From Liriodendron chinense (lineage: Eukaryota > Streptophyta > Magnoliopsida > Magnoliales > Magnoliaceae), in the NCBI GenBank assembly GCA_003013855.2, contig ML058552.1, positions 4,382,082 to 4,446,081 on the forward strand: 64,000 bases of DNA, in the 5' to 3' direction. The notes below the pieces were generated by a model. That model worked only from the letters and a program-made list of their open reading frames with translations, did no database searches and was not told the DNA's origin. Of the stretch, positions 1 to 11,365 are shown in pieces. The position numbers were made by a program, and so were the translations under genes. The stretch's first letter is position 1. Each line of letters opens with the position of its first letter.

Positions 1-1455
1 AGTTGATATGCGATATACTTCATTTCATATATGGGAGTAAAATCAAACACTCGGCATGCTATTGTAGGCCAACTCATCAAATTCACAATCAGGCACTAGC
101 CTGGGTGGATGGTAATCCACTTACTCAAGCATATGTGAACTTCTGTTCACTCAGGAATTTCATCAAACACTTGATATACACAACACATCAAATCTCATAT
201 TTTCATAAAATCGATTTAAATGGGCAATCAATCCATACATCGAAGTAAGCATGTAATTAATCAACACATACAGAACATCAATCACAAACATAAATCATTC
301 GGCACTTAACTTTGAATGAAATTCAAGAAAAACCTAATTTTCACTATTTGGAACCCTCATGGGTTGATAATTAGCCAACTTAGAAGATAGTCCTCACCTG
401 ATTGATGAATCCACAAGCTAGGAATGAGTATTCCCCAAGGATTTGAAGAAAATTCTGCTAGAACACCTAAATTCGACAAAAACCCTAATTAGAAATGAGA
501 ATCCCTAATGAAACTTCCTAATTTCTACAATGGAAGAGGTATCTTACCTCAAAGCATGGCCTGCCTACAATCGGTAGAAGGAATGTTGACAAAGTAAAAG
601 GGTTTGAGCAAACCCTAGAAGAAAACCCAAGCAAAATCCCCAAATTCCATTTCAAATGGAATTAAAAAATGGGCTTGGTATTTATAGCTCCAGATGGTCC
701 AAGGTTGAGGTGAGTCACACAACTCATCCTCTTTGGTCTTGATCTAAGTTGTGCAGTTTGGGATAGGGTGTCGGGTATCTGATATAGGGGAAAGGTCAAG
801 CCCACTAAGGTAATCGATTTCGCATAGATTCGTGATCAATGACTTACTAACGAACGGTCTATAGCTGTTCTAAGTTTTCAAGACACTATTTAAATGATTT
901 AGAGAACAAAGTTCAGCGAATCCTTTCACTAGGTTGTAGCGGGCATAGCTAGGTACATGATGTGATATATGGGGTGCATTTATTTGCAGGTTAAGGGTGG
1001 TTAATCTCAATCTCATTCGTATAATTTTACATGTCAAAAGGGCTATTTTGTCAAATCGATTTCTAAACTCAGGATAATCGAGATTTGATTAACTGATTAG
1101 GGTAGTCTAAGGTGGATCTGCATTGTGAGTCGTTTATATAGGTTAATCCATTGTGATTTCAGTAAATCATAGATTAAGATTCATTGATTAATGGATCGGA
1201 TGTAGGATTTGACAATTAAAAAGGAATTCGTAGCTATCCATGATATCTAACAAAGAATGTATGGTTAGATTGATGTGTCTAAATGTCTTATAAGATTTCG
1301 ATCGAATCGGATCATTCAAACTAGGGTTTCATGTACAAATCTTCTAGATTATTGGTTCTAAATCAGACATATGCATTCTCATTTGAGAATTAAAATAGAA
1401 AAATTTCTAGAGGCACTCGAGTACTTTCAAGGCTCGAGGATTGAAATTTCAAGGC
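1..1455. other. Unassigned non-coding left edge
   Basis: No coding frame of substance; only short frames that look random. The sequence is AT-rich. Its right limit is set by where homology of element D to elements A and C stops, at about 1456-1460, in the spacer between RNase H and integrase. I see no LTR end (TG...CA with the family's terminal sequences) here, so D's integrase and 3' LTR are missing rather than hidden. A minus-strand promoter-like block lies at about 540-690. The stretch could be part of another retrotransposon LTR or unique DNA. Confidence 0.5.
679..687 (-). promoter_or_regulatory. TATA-like box on the minus strand
   Basis: Read on the minus strand this is CTATAAATA. About 130 bases downstream a GAGGTAAGA sequence could be a splice donor. 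The arrangement resembles a plant promoter followed by a leader intron, in a gene or an LTR. No coding sequence that it would drive was recognised within the window. Confidence 0.3.
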
Positions 1456-3327
1456 GTTACACCATGGTAATTGGGAGACTTTGAAAATTTGTTCATCAGG
1501 AAACATGTCATTGATCGCAGTCATTTCAGAGGAATCTGTGAGAACAAGTCTTGAGAGATGGTCAGCCACTACGTTTTCTACTCCCTTTTTATCTTGTATT
1601 TCTATGTCGAATTCTTGGAGTAGGAGGATCCATCGGAACAAGTGTAGCTTAGCATCCTTCTTAGAAAGAAGGTACATAAGCACGGCATGATCGGTAAATA
1701 TGATGATCTTAGATCCGATCAAGTAGGACCTAAACTTGTCGAAAGTAAAAACTACGGCTAATAGTTCATTTTCTGTGATAGTGTAGTTTGCTTGAGCTGA
1801 GTTTAGAGTTCTAATTGCATAGTAGATGATGTATGGCTTCTTTTCTTTTCTTTGGCCTAACATTGCCCTAATAGTGTAGTCACTAGCATCACACATAATC
1901 TCAAAAGGAAGGCTCCGATCAGGTGGTTGCATTATAGGAGCACATGTTAACATACCCTTAAATTTGATAAAGGCATGTTGACATTCCTCATTCCACTTGA
2001 ATGAGTTTTCCTTTTGAAGGAGGTTACATAACGGACGAGAGAGGGTACTAAAGTCCTTAATGAACCTTCTATAAAATTCGGCATGTCCTAAGAAGGACCG
2101 CACCTCTTATACGCTCTTAGGAGGTGGAAGGTTAGAGATAAGATCAATTTTAACTTTATCCACCTCGATTCCTTTTGTTGAGATAATGTGACCAAGGACT
2201 ATTACCTTTTGAACCATAAAGTGACATTTCTCCCAATTCAATACGAGGTTCTTTTCTTCACATCTTTTTAAAAATGTTTTTAAGTGCATGAGGCACTCAT
2301 CAAAATCACAACCAAATACTGAGAAGTCATCCTTGAAGACTTCGAGAATCTTTTCTTCTATATCAGAAAAATACTCAACATACAACGCTGAAAAGTGGCA
2401 GGGGTATTGTACAGTACAAATGGCATCATTCGATAGGCAAAAGTGCCGAATGGACATGTGAATGTGGTCTTCTCTTGGTCTTCTAGGGCGATCTCTATTT
2501 AGTTATACCCTGAATATCCATCGAGGAAGCAAACGTGGGATTGACCCACCAACCTTTCAAAGATTTGATCAACAAAGGGTCAGGGGAAGTGGTCTTTCCT
2601 CGTGACTGTGTTTAGCTTCCGGTAGTCAATGCACATTCTCCAACCAGTAATAACCTTGGTTGGCATGAGTTCATTATTGGCATTGGCTATGATGGTTATT
2701 CCAAATTTCTTAGGCACCACTTGAGTTGGACTCACCCATTAACTATCGGATATTGGGTAGATGATACCCACATCCAATAGTTTCAACACTTCAGCCTTAA
2801 CCACCTCCTTCATGTTTGGATTAAGGTGTCTTTGTGGTTGCCTAGATATTTTTGCATTCTCCTCAAGGTGTATGCGATGAGTATAAATTAAGGGGTCTAT
2901 GCCTTTGAGATCCGCAATTGACCATCCGATGGCCTTCTTATGCTCTTTTAGAGTAGTGATTAGCTTACTCTCTTGTTCCTCATCGAAGTGGGAAGAAATC
3001 GCCACCGGATATGTCTCATATTGACCCAAATATACATATTTCAAATCTGTAGGCAATGGTTTTAAGTCGAGATTCGGAGCCTTGACACTAGATGGAAGAG
3101 GCTTGCTCTCGGTTAAAGGTAAAGGCTCGAATGGTGTCTTCCATTTGTTAGTATCAAGTACTGGCACAAAATTCAAAATGACATCCATCTCTCGTATCAT
3201 GTCATCATCAATCTCATGAGAGTGGGCCAAACATGCTTCTAAGGGATCGGAATAGAAAGTCAAGAGGGATGTATTTTCCACGAACGAGTCAATCAGATTT
3301 ATTTCGCAGACCTCATCATCAACATCC
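1456..3327 (-). pseudogene. Element D pol: reverse transcriptase and RNase H remnant
   Basis: Minus-strand pieces run from 3327 (acidic linker after the protease, then the N-terminal RT region with RQPQRHLNPNMKEVVKAEV), through 2457-2107 (RT palm) to 2103-1456 (RT connection and RNase H with FEIMCDASDYTI, TENELLAVVFTFDKF and FTDHAVLMYLL). The RT catalytic box reads FKDD, where A and C have FMDD, so a residue in the active-site turn has changed. Frames are broken between 2739 and 2457 and a stop lies near 2105. The sequence ends just after the motif that precedes the integrase zinc domain in A. In an active element this would copy element RNA into DNA. Here it cannot be translated as one product. 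Confidence 0.85.
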
Positions 3328-3332
3328 CATGG

Positions 3333-4383
3333 TGTTAATGTCAAATTTTGTAACGAGATCCTCCGGCTTTTCTCCTTCACTCCAGCAGAGATTTCCACCA
3401 CCAGACCTGAAGCAAGACAGCAAATAAGGGTGGCTGGGGACCAGCCGTTAGCCCTCCGATGCTTAAGTCAGGCTATAGTAAGAGGAGAAACCAAGTAAAA
3501 CGGGACCAAGATTGAATGTTGTGTGCGTACCTGCTCTTAATGGAGCCACCCCTTTATATAGATCTGAAGCAATCCAATTTGTTACGTAAGATGTCGAAAT
3601 CCCGCTGATGTCGCATACGATACTGAGATCTTGCTGATTTCGTGGGATAAGATCCTATCTTTTGAGTCAGATCCAACCCAATGACTTATTTCAACAATCA
3701 CGCCCCTTGATGGCAATCCCTTGAGATCCGGATCTATTTAAAGAAGATAAGCCCAAAAACCGACCTATACGGGCTGCCAATAAGCGTGGTAATAGTGCTG
3801 ATGTGTCATGATAAACTGGAAGCCGTAGTTGGAGTCATAGCTTCCGAAAAGGAAGGAGACGCCCGTAGTTGGAGTCATAGCTTCTGAAAAGGAAGGAGAC
3901 GCCCACAAGACGGAAACCACCAAACTGGATGTAGCCCTGCTTGGTGTCGCAGAGGGATTGGACAAGCTGCTCGATGGGAATCGGGTGCTAGTACTGAAGG
4001 CTAAGAGATATTACCGCAGGAAAGCTGCTCGCATGTGAGAATGTGGTCGCGAGTCCAAGTACACACTTAGATGTAACGTCTTTCAACGACTTGTGAGAAG
4101 GTCTATTCACGGATCGAGCTTTACCGTATTTGACTATCGGTTATGAGAACTCGAGACTTGCGAATAGCTGCTCTGTATATCTTAATCTGCGACTCCTGAT
4201 CAAGTAAGCTCGAGAGCCGAGTTAGTGCCCACATTGTTTCAATATTTGACTCTCGATCAGATGATCTCGCGAGTCGAATGGACGTCCCGTACTTATTCAA
4301 TATTCGACTCTCGATCAGATGATCTCGCGAGTCGAATGGGCATTTCTACGTGAAATCTTATCTCCTCCATTTTGCCTATAACA
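3333..4383 (-). mobile_element. Solo LTR (about 1.05 kb) inserted in element D
   Basis: The insert starts TGTTAATG and ends CTATAACA on the plus strand and is flanked by a perfect 5-bp duplication, CATGG, at 3328-3332 and 4384-4388. Removing the insert and one copy of the duplication rejoins D's coding sequence at the point expected from A and C (KQPRE... region). On the minus strand a TATA box (TATATAAAGGGG, about 3549-3560) and a 3' end ...ACAAAATTTGACATTAACA suggest minus orientation. Two internal tandem duplications are visible: about 40 bp at 3822-3903 and about 60 bp at 4240-4340. No internal region remains, consistent with LTR-LTR recombination. The family is unassigned; the 3' end resembles Ty3/gypsy LTRs. 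Confidence 0.9.
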
Positions 4384-4388
4384 CATGG

Positions 4389-5100
4389 TTTTTTGCATAA
4401 TTTGAAAATATTCAGCTCGAGTGTCATATAGCTGAAGGACATTTGTACCCGCCCATTTCTACAATTGATAATTGCATTTGAAGTAGCTAAGAAAGGGCAG
4501 CCAAGTATGACAGGAATTTGAGCACTGGTTCCTATCACAGGATGTGTTTCCAAGACGATAAAATATACTGAATAGTAGAATTTATCAACTTGGACAAGAA
4601 AATCTTCAATCATCCCTCTCGGTATACGAATAGATCTATCAGCAAGTTGGAGTGTGTTTTTGGTGGGTTTCAATTCACCTAAACCAAGTTGTTCATAGAC
4701 CGAGTATGGGATGAGGTTAACACTTGCCCCCAAATCGAGTAAGGCCTGTTTGATCCGGTAGTCACATATGATGTATGAGATGGTAGGACTACCTGGATCC
4801 TTGTATTTTTGGGGTACCTCTTGTTTGATAATGGTGCTCAAATTCTCAGTCAAAAGTACTTTATTGTGTACATTGTATTTCCTTTCGATTGTACAAAGTT
4901 CCTTAAAAAATTTGGCATATGATGATATTTGTTTTATAGCATCCAACAACGAAATGTTGATCTTCTCTTGCTTAAAAACCTCTAGGATTTCCAGATTGTT
5001 GTATAAAGGTTTGGGTGAAATCAACCTTTGAGGGAAAGGAGCAACCGGCTTGTATTACTTTTCTAGTTCTTTTTCATGTGAAGTGTTGTTAGAGCTATCA
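4389..5100 (-). pseudogene. Element D aspartic protease region
   Basis: Minus-strand frame 5024-4389 covers the end of gag-pro (ISPKPLYNNLEILEVFKQ) and a retropepsin-like domain with the catalytic box LLDLGASVNLIPYSVYEQLG, then VILGCPFLATSNAIINCRNG and MTLELNIFKLCKKP. The catalytic Asp-Leu-Gly-Ala-Ser is intact. The frame reads into the solo LTR at 4383, so the C-terminal residues after KKP are not native. The protease would cleave the gag-pol polyprotein. Neighbours in pol order are the gag remnant upstream (right) and the RT remnant beyond the solo LTR (left). Confidence 0.85.
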
Positions 5101-6573
5101 TCCTAGTTAGCATTATTCGGATCATTAGGCTTTGGAGCCTTCACCGGATTAGATTTGTCAATTGTTTTACAACTCCTCAAGGTGGTAATCGCTTTAACAT
5201 GCTCTATATGCTGGGAGGATGGGTTGGGATCTTGCATCTTGAATTGGGTTCTTGGGTTAGGGAGAAGTTGAGCAAGAAGTGTGCCTTTCTCCCTGACACT
5301 AAGATGAGATTCAACTCTAGCCATTGATGTTTTCAAGTCAAGTGATGGCTTGAGATGTGTTTGAGTTGAATCTTAGCTGTTCTTGCATGAACCCATCTAT
5401 TTTCAGAGAATTAGTCTTGTTATATTCAGCTTGGACCGATACGAATGCACCCAACATCTCCTCAAGTGTAGCTTTTAGTTGAGGGTTGTTGTTTGCATTC
5501 ATAGTTAGCCTATTCCTCCAACTGAAGTTGGGATGGTTCTTCCAACTAGAATTATATGTGTTTGAGTTTGGAGCACAAAATGGTCAGTTAATAACTGTTT
5601 ATAGCATTGGATTGTTCTTGTAAAACTTCTTGAAACGCAGGAATTGTAGGACAATCATGTGTTTTATGTTGATTTCTGACAAAAATTTCACAAACGTTAT
5701 CAACTTCCCTTGAGTTAATCGTTTTCCTTTCTTTAATTCCATGGCCTCGACTTTTCTCGTGAGGCTAGCTACACATGCACTTATGTTGTCTTCTTCTGAA
5801 AGGACATAAATTCCTCCATTTTCTCTTTGTTGGCCTGTTTTGGGATTTGTTGGTTTAGATGTATCCCAAGATTGTGCATTCTCAACCAAAACATCAAAGT
5901 AATCCCATGCCTCCTCAGCTTCCTTATTCATGAATTCCACATTGCACATCATCTCTACGAATTGGCGTATGGGCGAAGTCAGTCCTTCATAGAAAAAGCT
6001 TATTACTTGCCAACTTTCGTAGCCATGATGTGGGCATGTATTCAACAAATCCTTGAACCTCTCCCAACATTAGAAGAAGGCTTCATCCTCTTTTTGAGTG
6101 AAATTCATGATTAAGCGCCTCAACATGATTGTTTTATGAGTAGAAAAAACTTTTTTATGAACTCCCTAGTCATTTCAATGCACGTACCAATCAATCTTGG
6201 CCTTAATGCGTGAAGCCAAGCCTTAGCTTTCTCTTTAAGGGAAAAGGGAAATAACTTAAGTCGCCTAACATCATATGATACGTTTGCAAAGTGCAACGTG
6301 GCTATTACTTCATCGAATTCCTTAAGATGTTAATATGCACTTTCACTATCTAATCCATGGAATTTGAGGAGTTGGATTACTCCTAGTTTGAGATCGATGT
6401 TCCCTGCATTATATGAGAAAATTATGCACGAGGGAGTGCTCGCTCTTGCAGGTTGCAAGTAATCACGTAGAGTTCTAGGTCGATGAACATTCTCAACTTC
6501 GTTCTCTCCCGTTTTTGTTTGATTTTTGCCCAGATTTTAATTAGCCCTTGGATTGGGTTGATTTTCAGCCATA
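5101..6573 (-). pseudogene. Element D gag remnant
   Basis: Starts at a minus-strand ATG at about 6573 (MAENQPNP...) and matches A's gag over most of its length, including the LRDYLQPARASTPSCI motif and the capsid-like block at 6048-5599 (YESWQVISFFYEGLTSPIRQF, AEEAWDYFDVL). The zinc-knuckle region (about 5690-5650) and the low-complexity spacer with VESHLSVREKGTL (5336-5103) follow. Several frameshifts and stops interrupt it. Gag would form the cytoplasmic particle that packages element RNA. It is not expressible as one protein now. Confidence 0.82.
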
Positions 6574-6885
6574 CCTTCAAAAGAAATTTAGAAATTTAAA
6601 CATTTCTTGGCGTGTAGTTCTTTATCTATTCTCCCAACAATCCCTCCACCAATTAATCGGTTGTTTGAATCTTGAACCCAATGTGGCAAGTAAATACAGA
6701 AAAAGAAAAGAATAAAAAGAAGAAAAGACAAAGTTAGAAAGATAAAACCTTATTTGAACTAACTACTTCAACTCCTAGAAATTCCTGCAAAAACAAAACA
6801 AAACAAACTAAGTTAGTATTAATGAAAGATTCCTAAAAATTTCAAATAAAAACTATTTTCAGAAATCCTGTAAAAACTGTCAAAG

Positions 6886-6903
6886 TCCCCGGCAATGGTG
6901 CCA
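6886..6903 (-). other. Primer-binding site of element D
   Basis: The minus strand reads TGGCACCATTGCCGGGGA, close to the tRNA-Asp-type primer site of Athila-like elements (TGGCGCCGTTGCCGGGGA, known for the lineage). It lies 6 bases inside the LTR end at 6910, the same spacing as in A and C. Confidence 0.8.
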
Positions 6904-6909
6904 AAAACT

Positions 6910-8412
6910 TATTCGCTTCCCAAGTGTAGGGTTGCAATGTAGTAATAATCTCGGTAAGACCGAGGTCGATCTACAAGGGACTAACTCAGGAATTCACAAA
7001 ATTACTTGCAATAGTCTCCAATTTAAATCAAATTAAACAAATTTGGATAGTGAATGTAGGTAGGTAATCTGTAGCTAAAGGTGAATTTAACAATATAAAA
7101 GAAGCACTAGGGTGCCAAGGATCCACTTGTAGCAATCCTTAATGCATAATTCGCTGTGGTTTCTTAATTACACAACTAGAATTAAAATCAAATCCTATCT
7201 AGCCAGATTATTACATAGGTCAATCCTAATTCCAATAGATTAAGATCACAACTATGATAAACATTAAACCTTGTTACTAGGCTTAACTAATATCATGGTT
7301 TGAACTTGATTCAAATCATATAAACAACCCACACATATTCCAAAATTCTCAGAAAAAGATAGAACTTTGGTTTGAAGTTCCCACATGAAGATCCAAATCT
7401 AGAGCGTAGTAAATTTGATTCCTCAGAGCGTACAACTCTAGAACTTTGCAAAACAACTAAGATATAAGCATAGTTCTTCCAAACATTCATGAGTCATCAT
7501 AAGATTAAGAAAAACTAACTTAAACTTTATTCAAACTTAAGCAAACCATTGTTCAACATTAAAAATCAATCCATGAAACCCTAAAACGAATTAAAGCATC
7601 TTGGATCATCTACAAGCTTCACCTCTTAGCCCTAGCTAAGAGTTTTAACTGATCATGCTAAAAGAAAACATGAAAGCTAATAAAAACATGAAAACTAGAA
7701 AGAAAACTAGAAATAAGGAGTGGTAGAACTCGAAATTTGTCCTTCTCTGCTTCCCGCTGTAGTAGATCTCTTCTAGGATGGATTATGAGCGAAGTAGATG
7801 TCTCCTTTTATAACACAAATCCGCCTCTCGCTTGGAAACTTCTGGTATTGCGTAACTCCTTATGCAGTTACGCAGACATGTCCGATTGATTAGAAATACC
7901 TCCGAATGATCAGACGCTGAACTTCGATTGATCAGAAGTCGGCCGATTGATTGTAAACGAGTCTAGAGAGTTGCTATTTTCCACCGCTTATTCTGATTGA
8001 TCGAACACCCCTTTTCGATTGATCAGAGAAGTGCCGATTGATTGGAAATATTTTCAGAGAGTAATTCAAAATTCGGTTATTCAGGTTGGTCCGATGGATG
8101 GTCTGATCGATTGGAGATCTATCGGAACCTCCCCCGATTGATCGAAGACCCATTAGCGATCCATCCGAACTGTCTGTTTCTCTTTTTTCTTCTCCTTTCT
8201 CTTTGGACTTCCTTCACTTGATTTCTTCTTCTCCTCCTTCATTTCCTTGACTCTTCAATGATCCTTTGAAGTGTCCTTTATCATCAAATTGGTGAGGTCT
8301 CTCTCCTATTCCTACAATCACAGAACCATGCATTAGATAGATCTTTAAACGTATAAATCGTGCCTAGTTAGTGATGAAATGGGTTAGAATATACACATTT
8401 AAGAACTCAACA
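6910..8412 (-). repeat. 5' LTR of element D
   Basis: About 1.5 kb. Its minus-strand 5' end, TGTTGAGTTCTTAAATGTGT, matches the A and C LTR starts; its 3' end is GGGAAGCGAATA, with the terminal CA changed to TA. A TATA box (TTATAAAAGGAGA on the minus strand, 7803-7813) is preceded by an array of about ten CGATTGATC words (7880-8180). The conserved hairpins lie at 7622-7642 and 6952-6966. The LTR would supply promoter and polyadenylation signals. The adjoining gag of E at 8413 shows D inserted there. Confidence 0.88.
7880..8180 (-). promoter_or_regulatory. Array of CGATTGATC words upstream of the D LTR TATA box
   Basis: About ten degenerate copies of the near-palindrome (C)GATTGATC(G), spaced irregularly by 15-40 bases, in the U3 part of the D LTR. 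The copia LTR at 10761-11365 has a similar array at the same relative place. A promoter role is inferred from position only. Confidence 0.6.
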
Positions 8413-8989
8413 CCCAAGGGCCACATGAGAAGAGCGAAAAAGGGTGTGAAAGTGCAAGGATATGGTTGATGGACCTTAGTCTTAGAGAGTGAAGCCATGT
8501 TTTGGCTCTTTCTTTCAAAGAGAAAGGGAATAGCCTTAACTTCACCACATCTTCCAACACGTTATTATATTGCAATATAGCAACTACCTCAGCAAACTCT
8601 TTTAGGTGTAGATATGGGCTCTCAGAATCTAGCGCATGGAACTTAGGTAGAAGTTGAATTACCCTCAGCTTTATATCAACTGTTCCGGCATTGTTTGGGA
8701 AAAACATGCACGAAGGTGTGGAAGTACGGGCCAGTTGTAAGTAGTCACGTAGAGCTCTCATTGGAGGAGCATCGTGCTCCTCATTCTCTCCTACTCCCTC
8801 TTGATTTGTGTTTGTAGTTAGAGTAGGAGGGGGATGATTTCTTAATGGCGTTTGATTCACACTCCCCGAACTTTCACAATGTTCTATGTAATTTCTAACT
8901 CGTCTATGGATGGAAAGTGGTCCAACTAAACCACCTTCGATTTTGAGACGGTTTGTGTGGTCACGTTCCCAATGGGACATAAACCACAA
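8413..8989 (-). pseudogene. Element E gag, N-terminal part
   Basis: An open minus-strand frame begins near the gag start of this family. It has SHWERDHTNRLKIEGGLVGP (compare PHWARDSNNRLISEGGIVEG in A), then MRALRDYLQLARTSTPSCMF, GTVDIKLRVIQLLPKFHALD and KERAKTWLHSL, the start of the retrotransposon gag (capsid) domain. It is cut by the LTR of D after about 190 codons; the last 20 or so codons before 8413 are no longer gag-like. No stop occurs in the remaining gag part, which is notable given how divergent E is. Confidence 0.8.
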
Positions 8990-9244
8990 AAAAAAATCTA
9001 AAACTAAACCTAAATCTAAAAAAAATCTAAAAATAATAATAAAAATTATAAAATTGAAATAGAAGACGTTCTAGGTTAAAAGGATATTATCGGATGTGCT
9101 TGAACTAGAAGAAATACTTACAAAACAAAACAAACTTGTTAGTTCTAGAAATCAATAAACTAGTCCTAAGGAAACAGAAAAATCCTACCTAACTAATTCT
9201 ACTTCTATAGCTACTAAAACAATTTACAACCGTTTAACTTTATT

Positions 9245-9261
9245 TCCAGACAACGGTGCCA
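9245..9261 (-). other. Primer-binding site of element E
   Basis: The minus strand reads TGGCACCGTTGTCTGGA, a decayed version of the tRNA-Asp-type site used by the related elements here. It is 7 bases inside the LTR end. Confidence 0.65.
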
Positions 9262-9268
9262 AAAACAT

Positions 9269-10657
9269 GTTCGCTCTGCTCAAGTGCAAGGCTGTGATGT
9301 AGTAATAATTCTCGGTACGACTGAGGTCGATCCACAGGGAATTAGGGTAAACAATCCCAACTTATTCTAATAACTTCAATGAAAATAGTTTTGGAATTAA
9401 GTTTAAGAACTAGAACTAAACAGAAAACTAATTAAGTAGAGGAAATTTTGAGATTTAAAGAGAAACTAGGGCTTTTAAGGATCCACTTGTTATAGTCTAA
9501 TGCCAATCCATTCATCCGAGCACAAACACAATTAGAATCGAAGTTTTATCTCTCATCTAATTAGAAGATATTTCATTAAACACAAAGTCCCACTTAAATC
9601 TGGAAAATCAGATTTCTAGTTCTAATGAAACATGTAGAGTTCAAACTTGTAGCCTTCGAAGTAACAGCCATGCCAAGAGACTATGGCCTGCTCTAGGGTT
9701 ACTACAATTCAAATCTAATCAATCTAAACATGAAACTCTCAAAGAATTGCAAGGAATTCATGTTCGAAGAACATGAACTTTCATAAAACATAAAAAATAC
9801 TAACTTTATTCAAACTAAAACTTAAAAATCCAAACTTTAAGTAAAAGTACTTGAATTAAACAAATTGAACATTGAAATTAGCTACAAGCTTTACCTCTCA
9901 GCCCTAGCTAAGAGATTCTAGTCGAGCATTGTCATACTACAACTAGAATCAAAAGAAAAACTACTTGAAAGCATAGAAAAACTATAAAAACCCTAGTTGG
10001 AGGAGTTGCAAACGCTTCACAACGATCCTCTCCACTTCCATGACTTCCCAAGCCTTTTATGATACCTTAGGAAGAGTGTAAAGGTGTCCTTTTATAGCAA
10101 AAATCACCCATCGCCTCAAATTGCGTAAGAATTTACGCATTTACGTCGGTCATCGGGTGCCCGGTGAGTGTTAGTCAGGTGTCTGACCATACCACAAAAC
10201 GGTCCAGCGAGTTTGGTGAATTTTCTTTCGAATTTCGGGCTCCCGGCCATGTTCAGAAAAGTTCTAGCAAGAATTCTGAATTTTTTGTGAATTTCGAGCA
10301 CCCAGCAGGAGTGGTGGTTGGGCGCTCGAAGGCTAAAAATTACAGTTTTTCTATTATGCAGGGCCATTTGCTGAAATTTTTGCATTTTACATTTCTAGCC
10401 CTGTAGCTCTGCAATCTGACTTTCTGGCCATTTTAGCTCTTCAACTTGATTCCCTCAAGGCTTTTTCTCCACTTATCTGGCTCATCAAAGCTTGGTCTTT
10501 TATTCATTCCAAATCCTTCAAATTAGCATTAAATCCATGCCATCTCTCTCTTTTACTTACAAATAAAAAACAAGCATAAGTCCTTATCTTTAACAATTTA
10601 AAATATGCAATTGTGCTATGAATTGGGGTTCAGATATACACAATTCATGGCTTAACA
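9269..10657 (-). repeat. LTR of element E
   Basis: 1389 bp, minus-strand start TGTTAAGCCATGAATTGTGT and end CAGAGCGAACA. TATA box CTATAAAAGG on the minus strand at 10088-10097. The region upstream of it (10140-10340) contains repeated short GC-rich words (CCCGG, GAGCACCC, GGGCGCTC). The conserved CCTCTTAGC-type hairpin is at 9894-9915, with substitutions that leave G-U pairs in the RNA. The second (CTCGGT/ACCGAG) hairpin at 9311-9325 has one mismatch. Confidence 0.82.
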
Positions 10658-11096
10658 ATGGAGACACGAGAAGTGGTGGAGCTATGTTGAAGTTTAGATG
10701 ATGAAGAAAGTAAGGAAGTATGACAATGTTCAACATGAAGATTTTTGTCACGGTAGAGATTGTTGGAATAGGTGACTCAAATCTATGTTAAGACAGGGCC
10801 ACTGATCAATCGACTAGGGTAGGTTGATCGATATTACAAATTTTCTCACAGCAACCTCCCTGGACTGTTTTGCACTCGGCCAATCAATCAGCCAGTTGTC
10901 CGATTGATCGCTTGGGGCGGTCGATTGATCGCCGGATCAATCGGTGGTGTGCAGTTTTGCGCAGTCTTATGGGGTTTTATATAAGATGTTTCTAATTTCG
11001 GTTTGTTGCCTATTTAAGTGGGTGTAACCGAGATTAGGTGGTATCCTAAGGTGTCCAAGATTTTCTAAGTGTGTTAGGAAGAGGAGAGAGAGTTTT

Positions 11097-11128
<32 letters not shown>

Positions 11129-11365
11129 GTTTTCTCTAAGTTTTTCTTGCTTGTGGGCTGTCAATCTCTGTAATCTTCTGAACCATAGTGGATCACTTTG
11201 TGCCGTGGTTTTTTACTCGTTGAGGTGTTTTTCCACGTAAAATCGGATTGTCTCTTGTGGCTGAATGCTTGTGTGGTGTTATTGCATTGTGTTTCTTGTT
11301 TGATCATATATTTTACTGTGTGTGTTAGGCTTTCGCTTCCGCTGCCGGTATTTCTATTCCCAACA
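10658..11365 (+). mobile_element. Truncated Ty1/copia element: polypurine end and 3' LTR
   Basis: 10761-11365 begins TGTTGGAATAGG and ends CTATTCCCAACA, an inverted terminal match typical of copia LTRs. The bases just before it (GGTAGAGAT) fit a copia polypurine tract, and 10658-10760 looks like the untranslated tail of such an element. The 5-bp flanks do not match (GAGAT versus ATATC), so I read it as a 3' LTR with its internal region lost where E begins at 10658, not as a solo LTR. It has a TATA-like TTTATATAAG at about 10976 preceded by a CGATTGATCG array (10803-10945), and a GA microsatellite downstream. Confidence 0.75.
11080..11123 (+). repeat. GA microsatellite in the copia LTR
   Basis: A run of GA dinucleotides interrupted once by a TTTT stretch, in the transcribed (R/U5) part of the LTR. 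Confidence 0.9.

Larger units (their letters stand above)
1456..8412 (-). mobile_element. Element D: decayed Athila-like Ty3/gypsy element, 3' truncated
   Basis: On the minus strand the order is 5' LTR (8412-6910), tRNA primer site, gag, protease, RT and RNase H, matching elements A and C in this window domain by domain. Homology stops in the RNase H-integrase spacer near 1456, so integrase and the 3' LTR are gone and no target-site duplication can be scored. A solo LTR (3333-4383) splits the protease from the RT. Reading frames carry many stops and frameshifts, more than in C, so D is an old insertion. It interrupts the gag of element E at 8412/8413. Confidence 0.88.
8413..10657 (-). mobile_element. 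Element E: Athila-like LTR plus truncated gag
   Basis: The 5' LTR (10657-9269), primer site (9245-9261) and start of gag (8989-8413) are present on the minus strand. The rest was displaced by the insertion of D at 8412/8413, and no continuation is seen left of D because D's own left end is lost. The LTR is clearly related to those of A, C and D but is the most divergent of the four. Confidence 0.82.

Noticed and set aside
10761..11365. Solo LTR call for the copia LTR
   Set aside because: The flanking five bases do not match (GAGAT and ATATC) and a polypurine-like tract precedes it, so a truncated element with its 3' LTR fits better.
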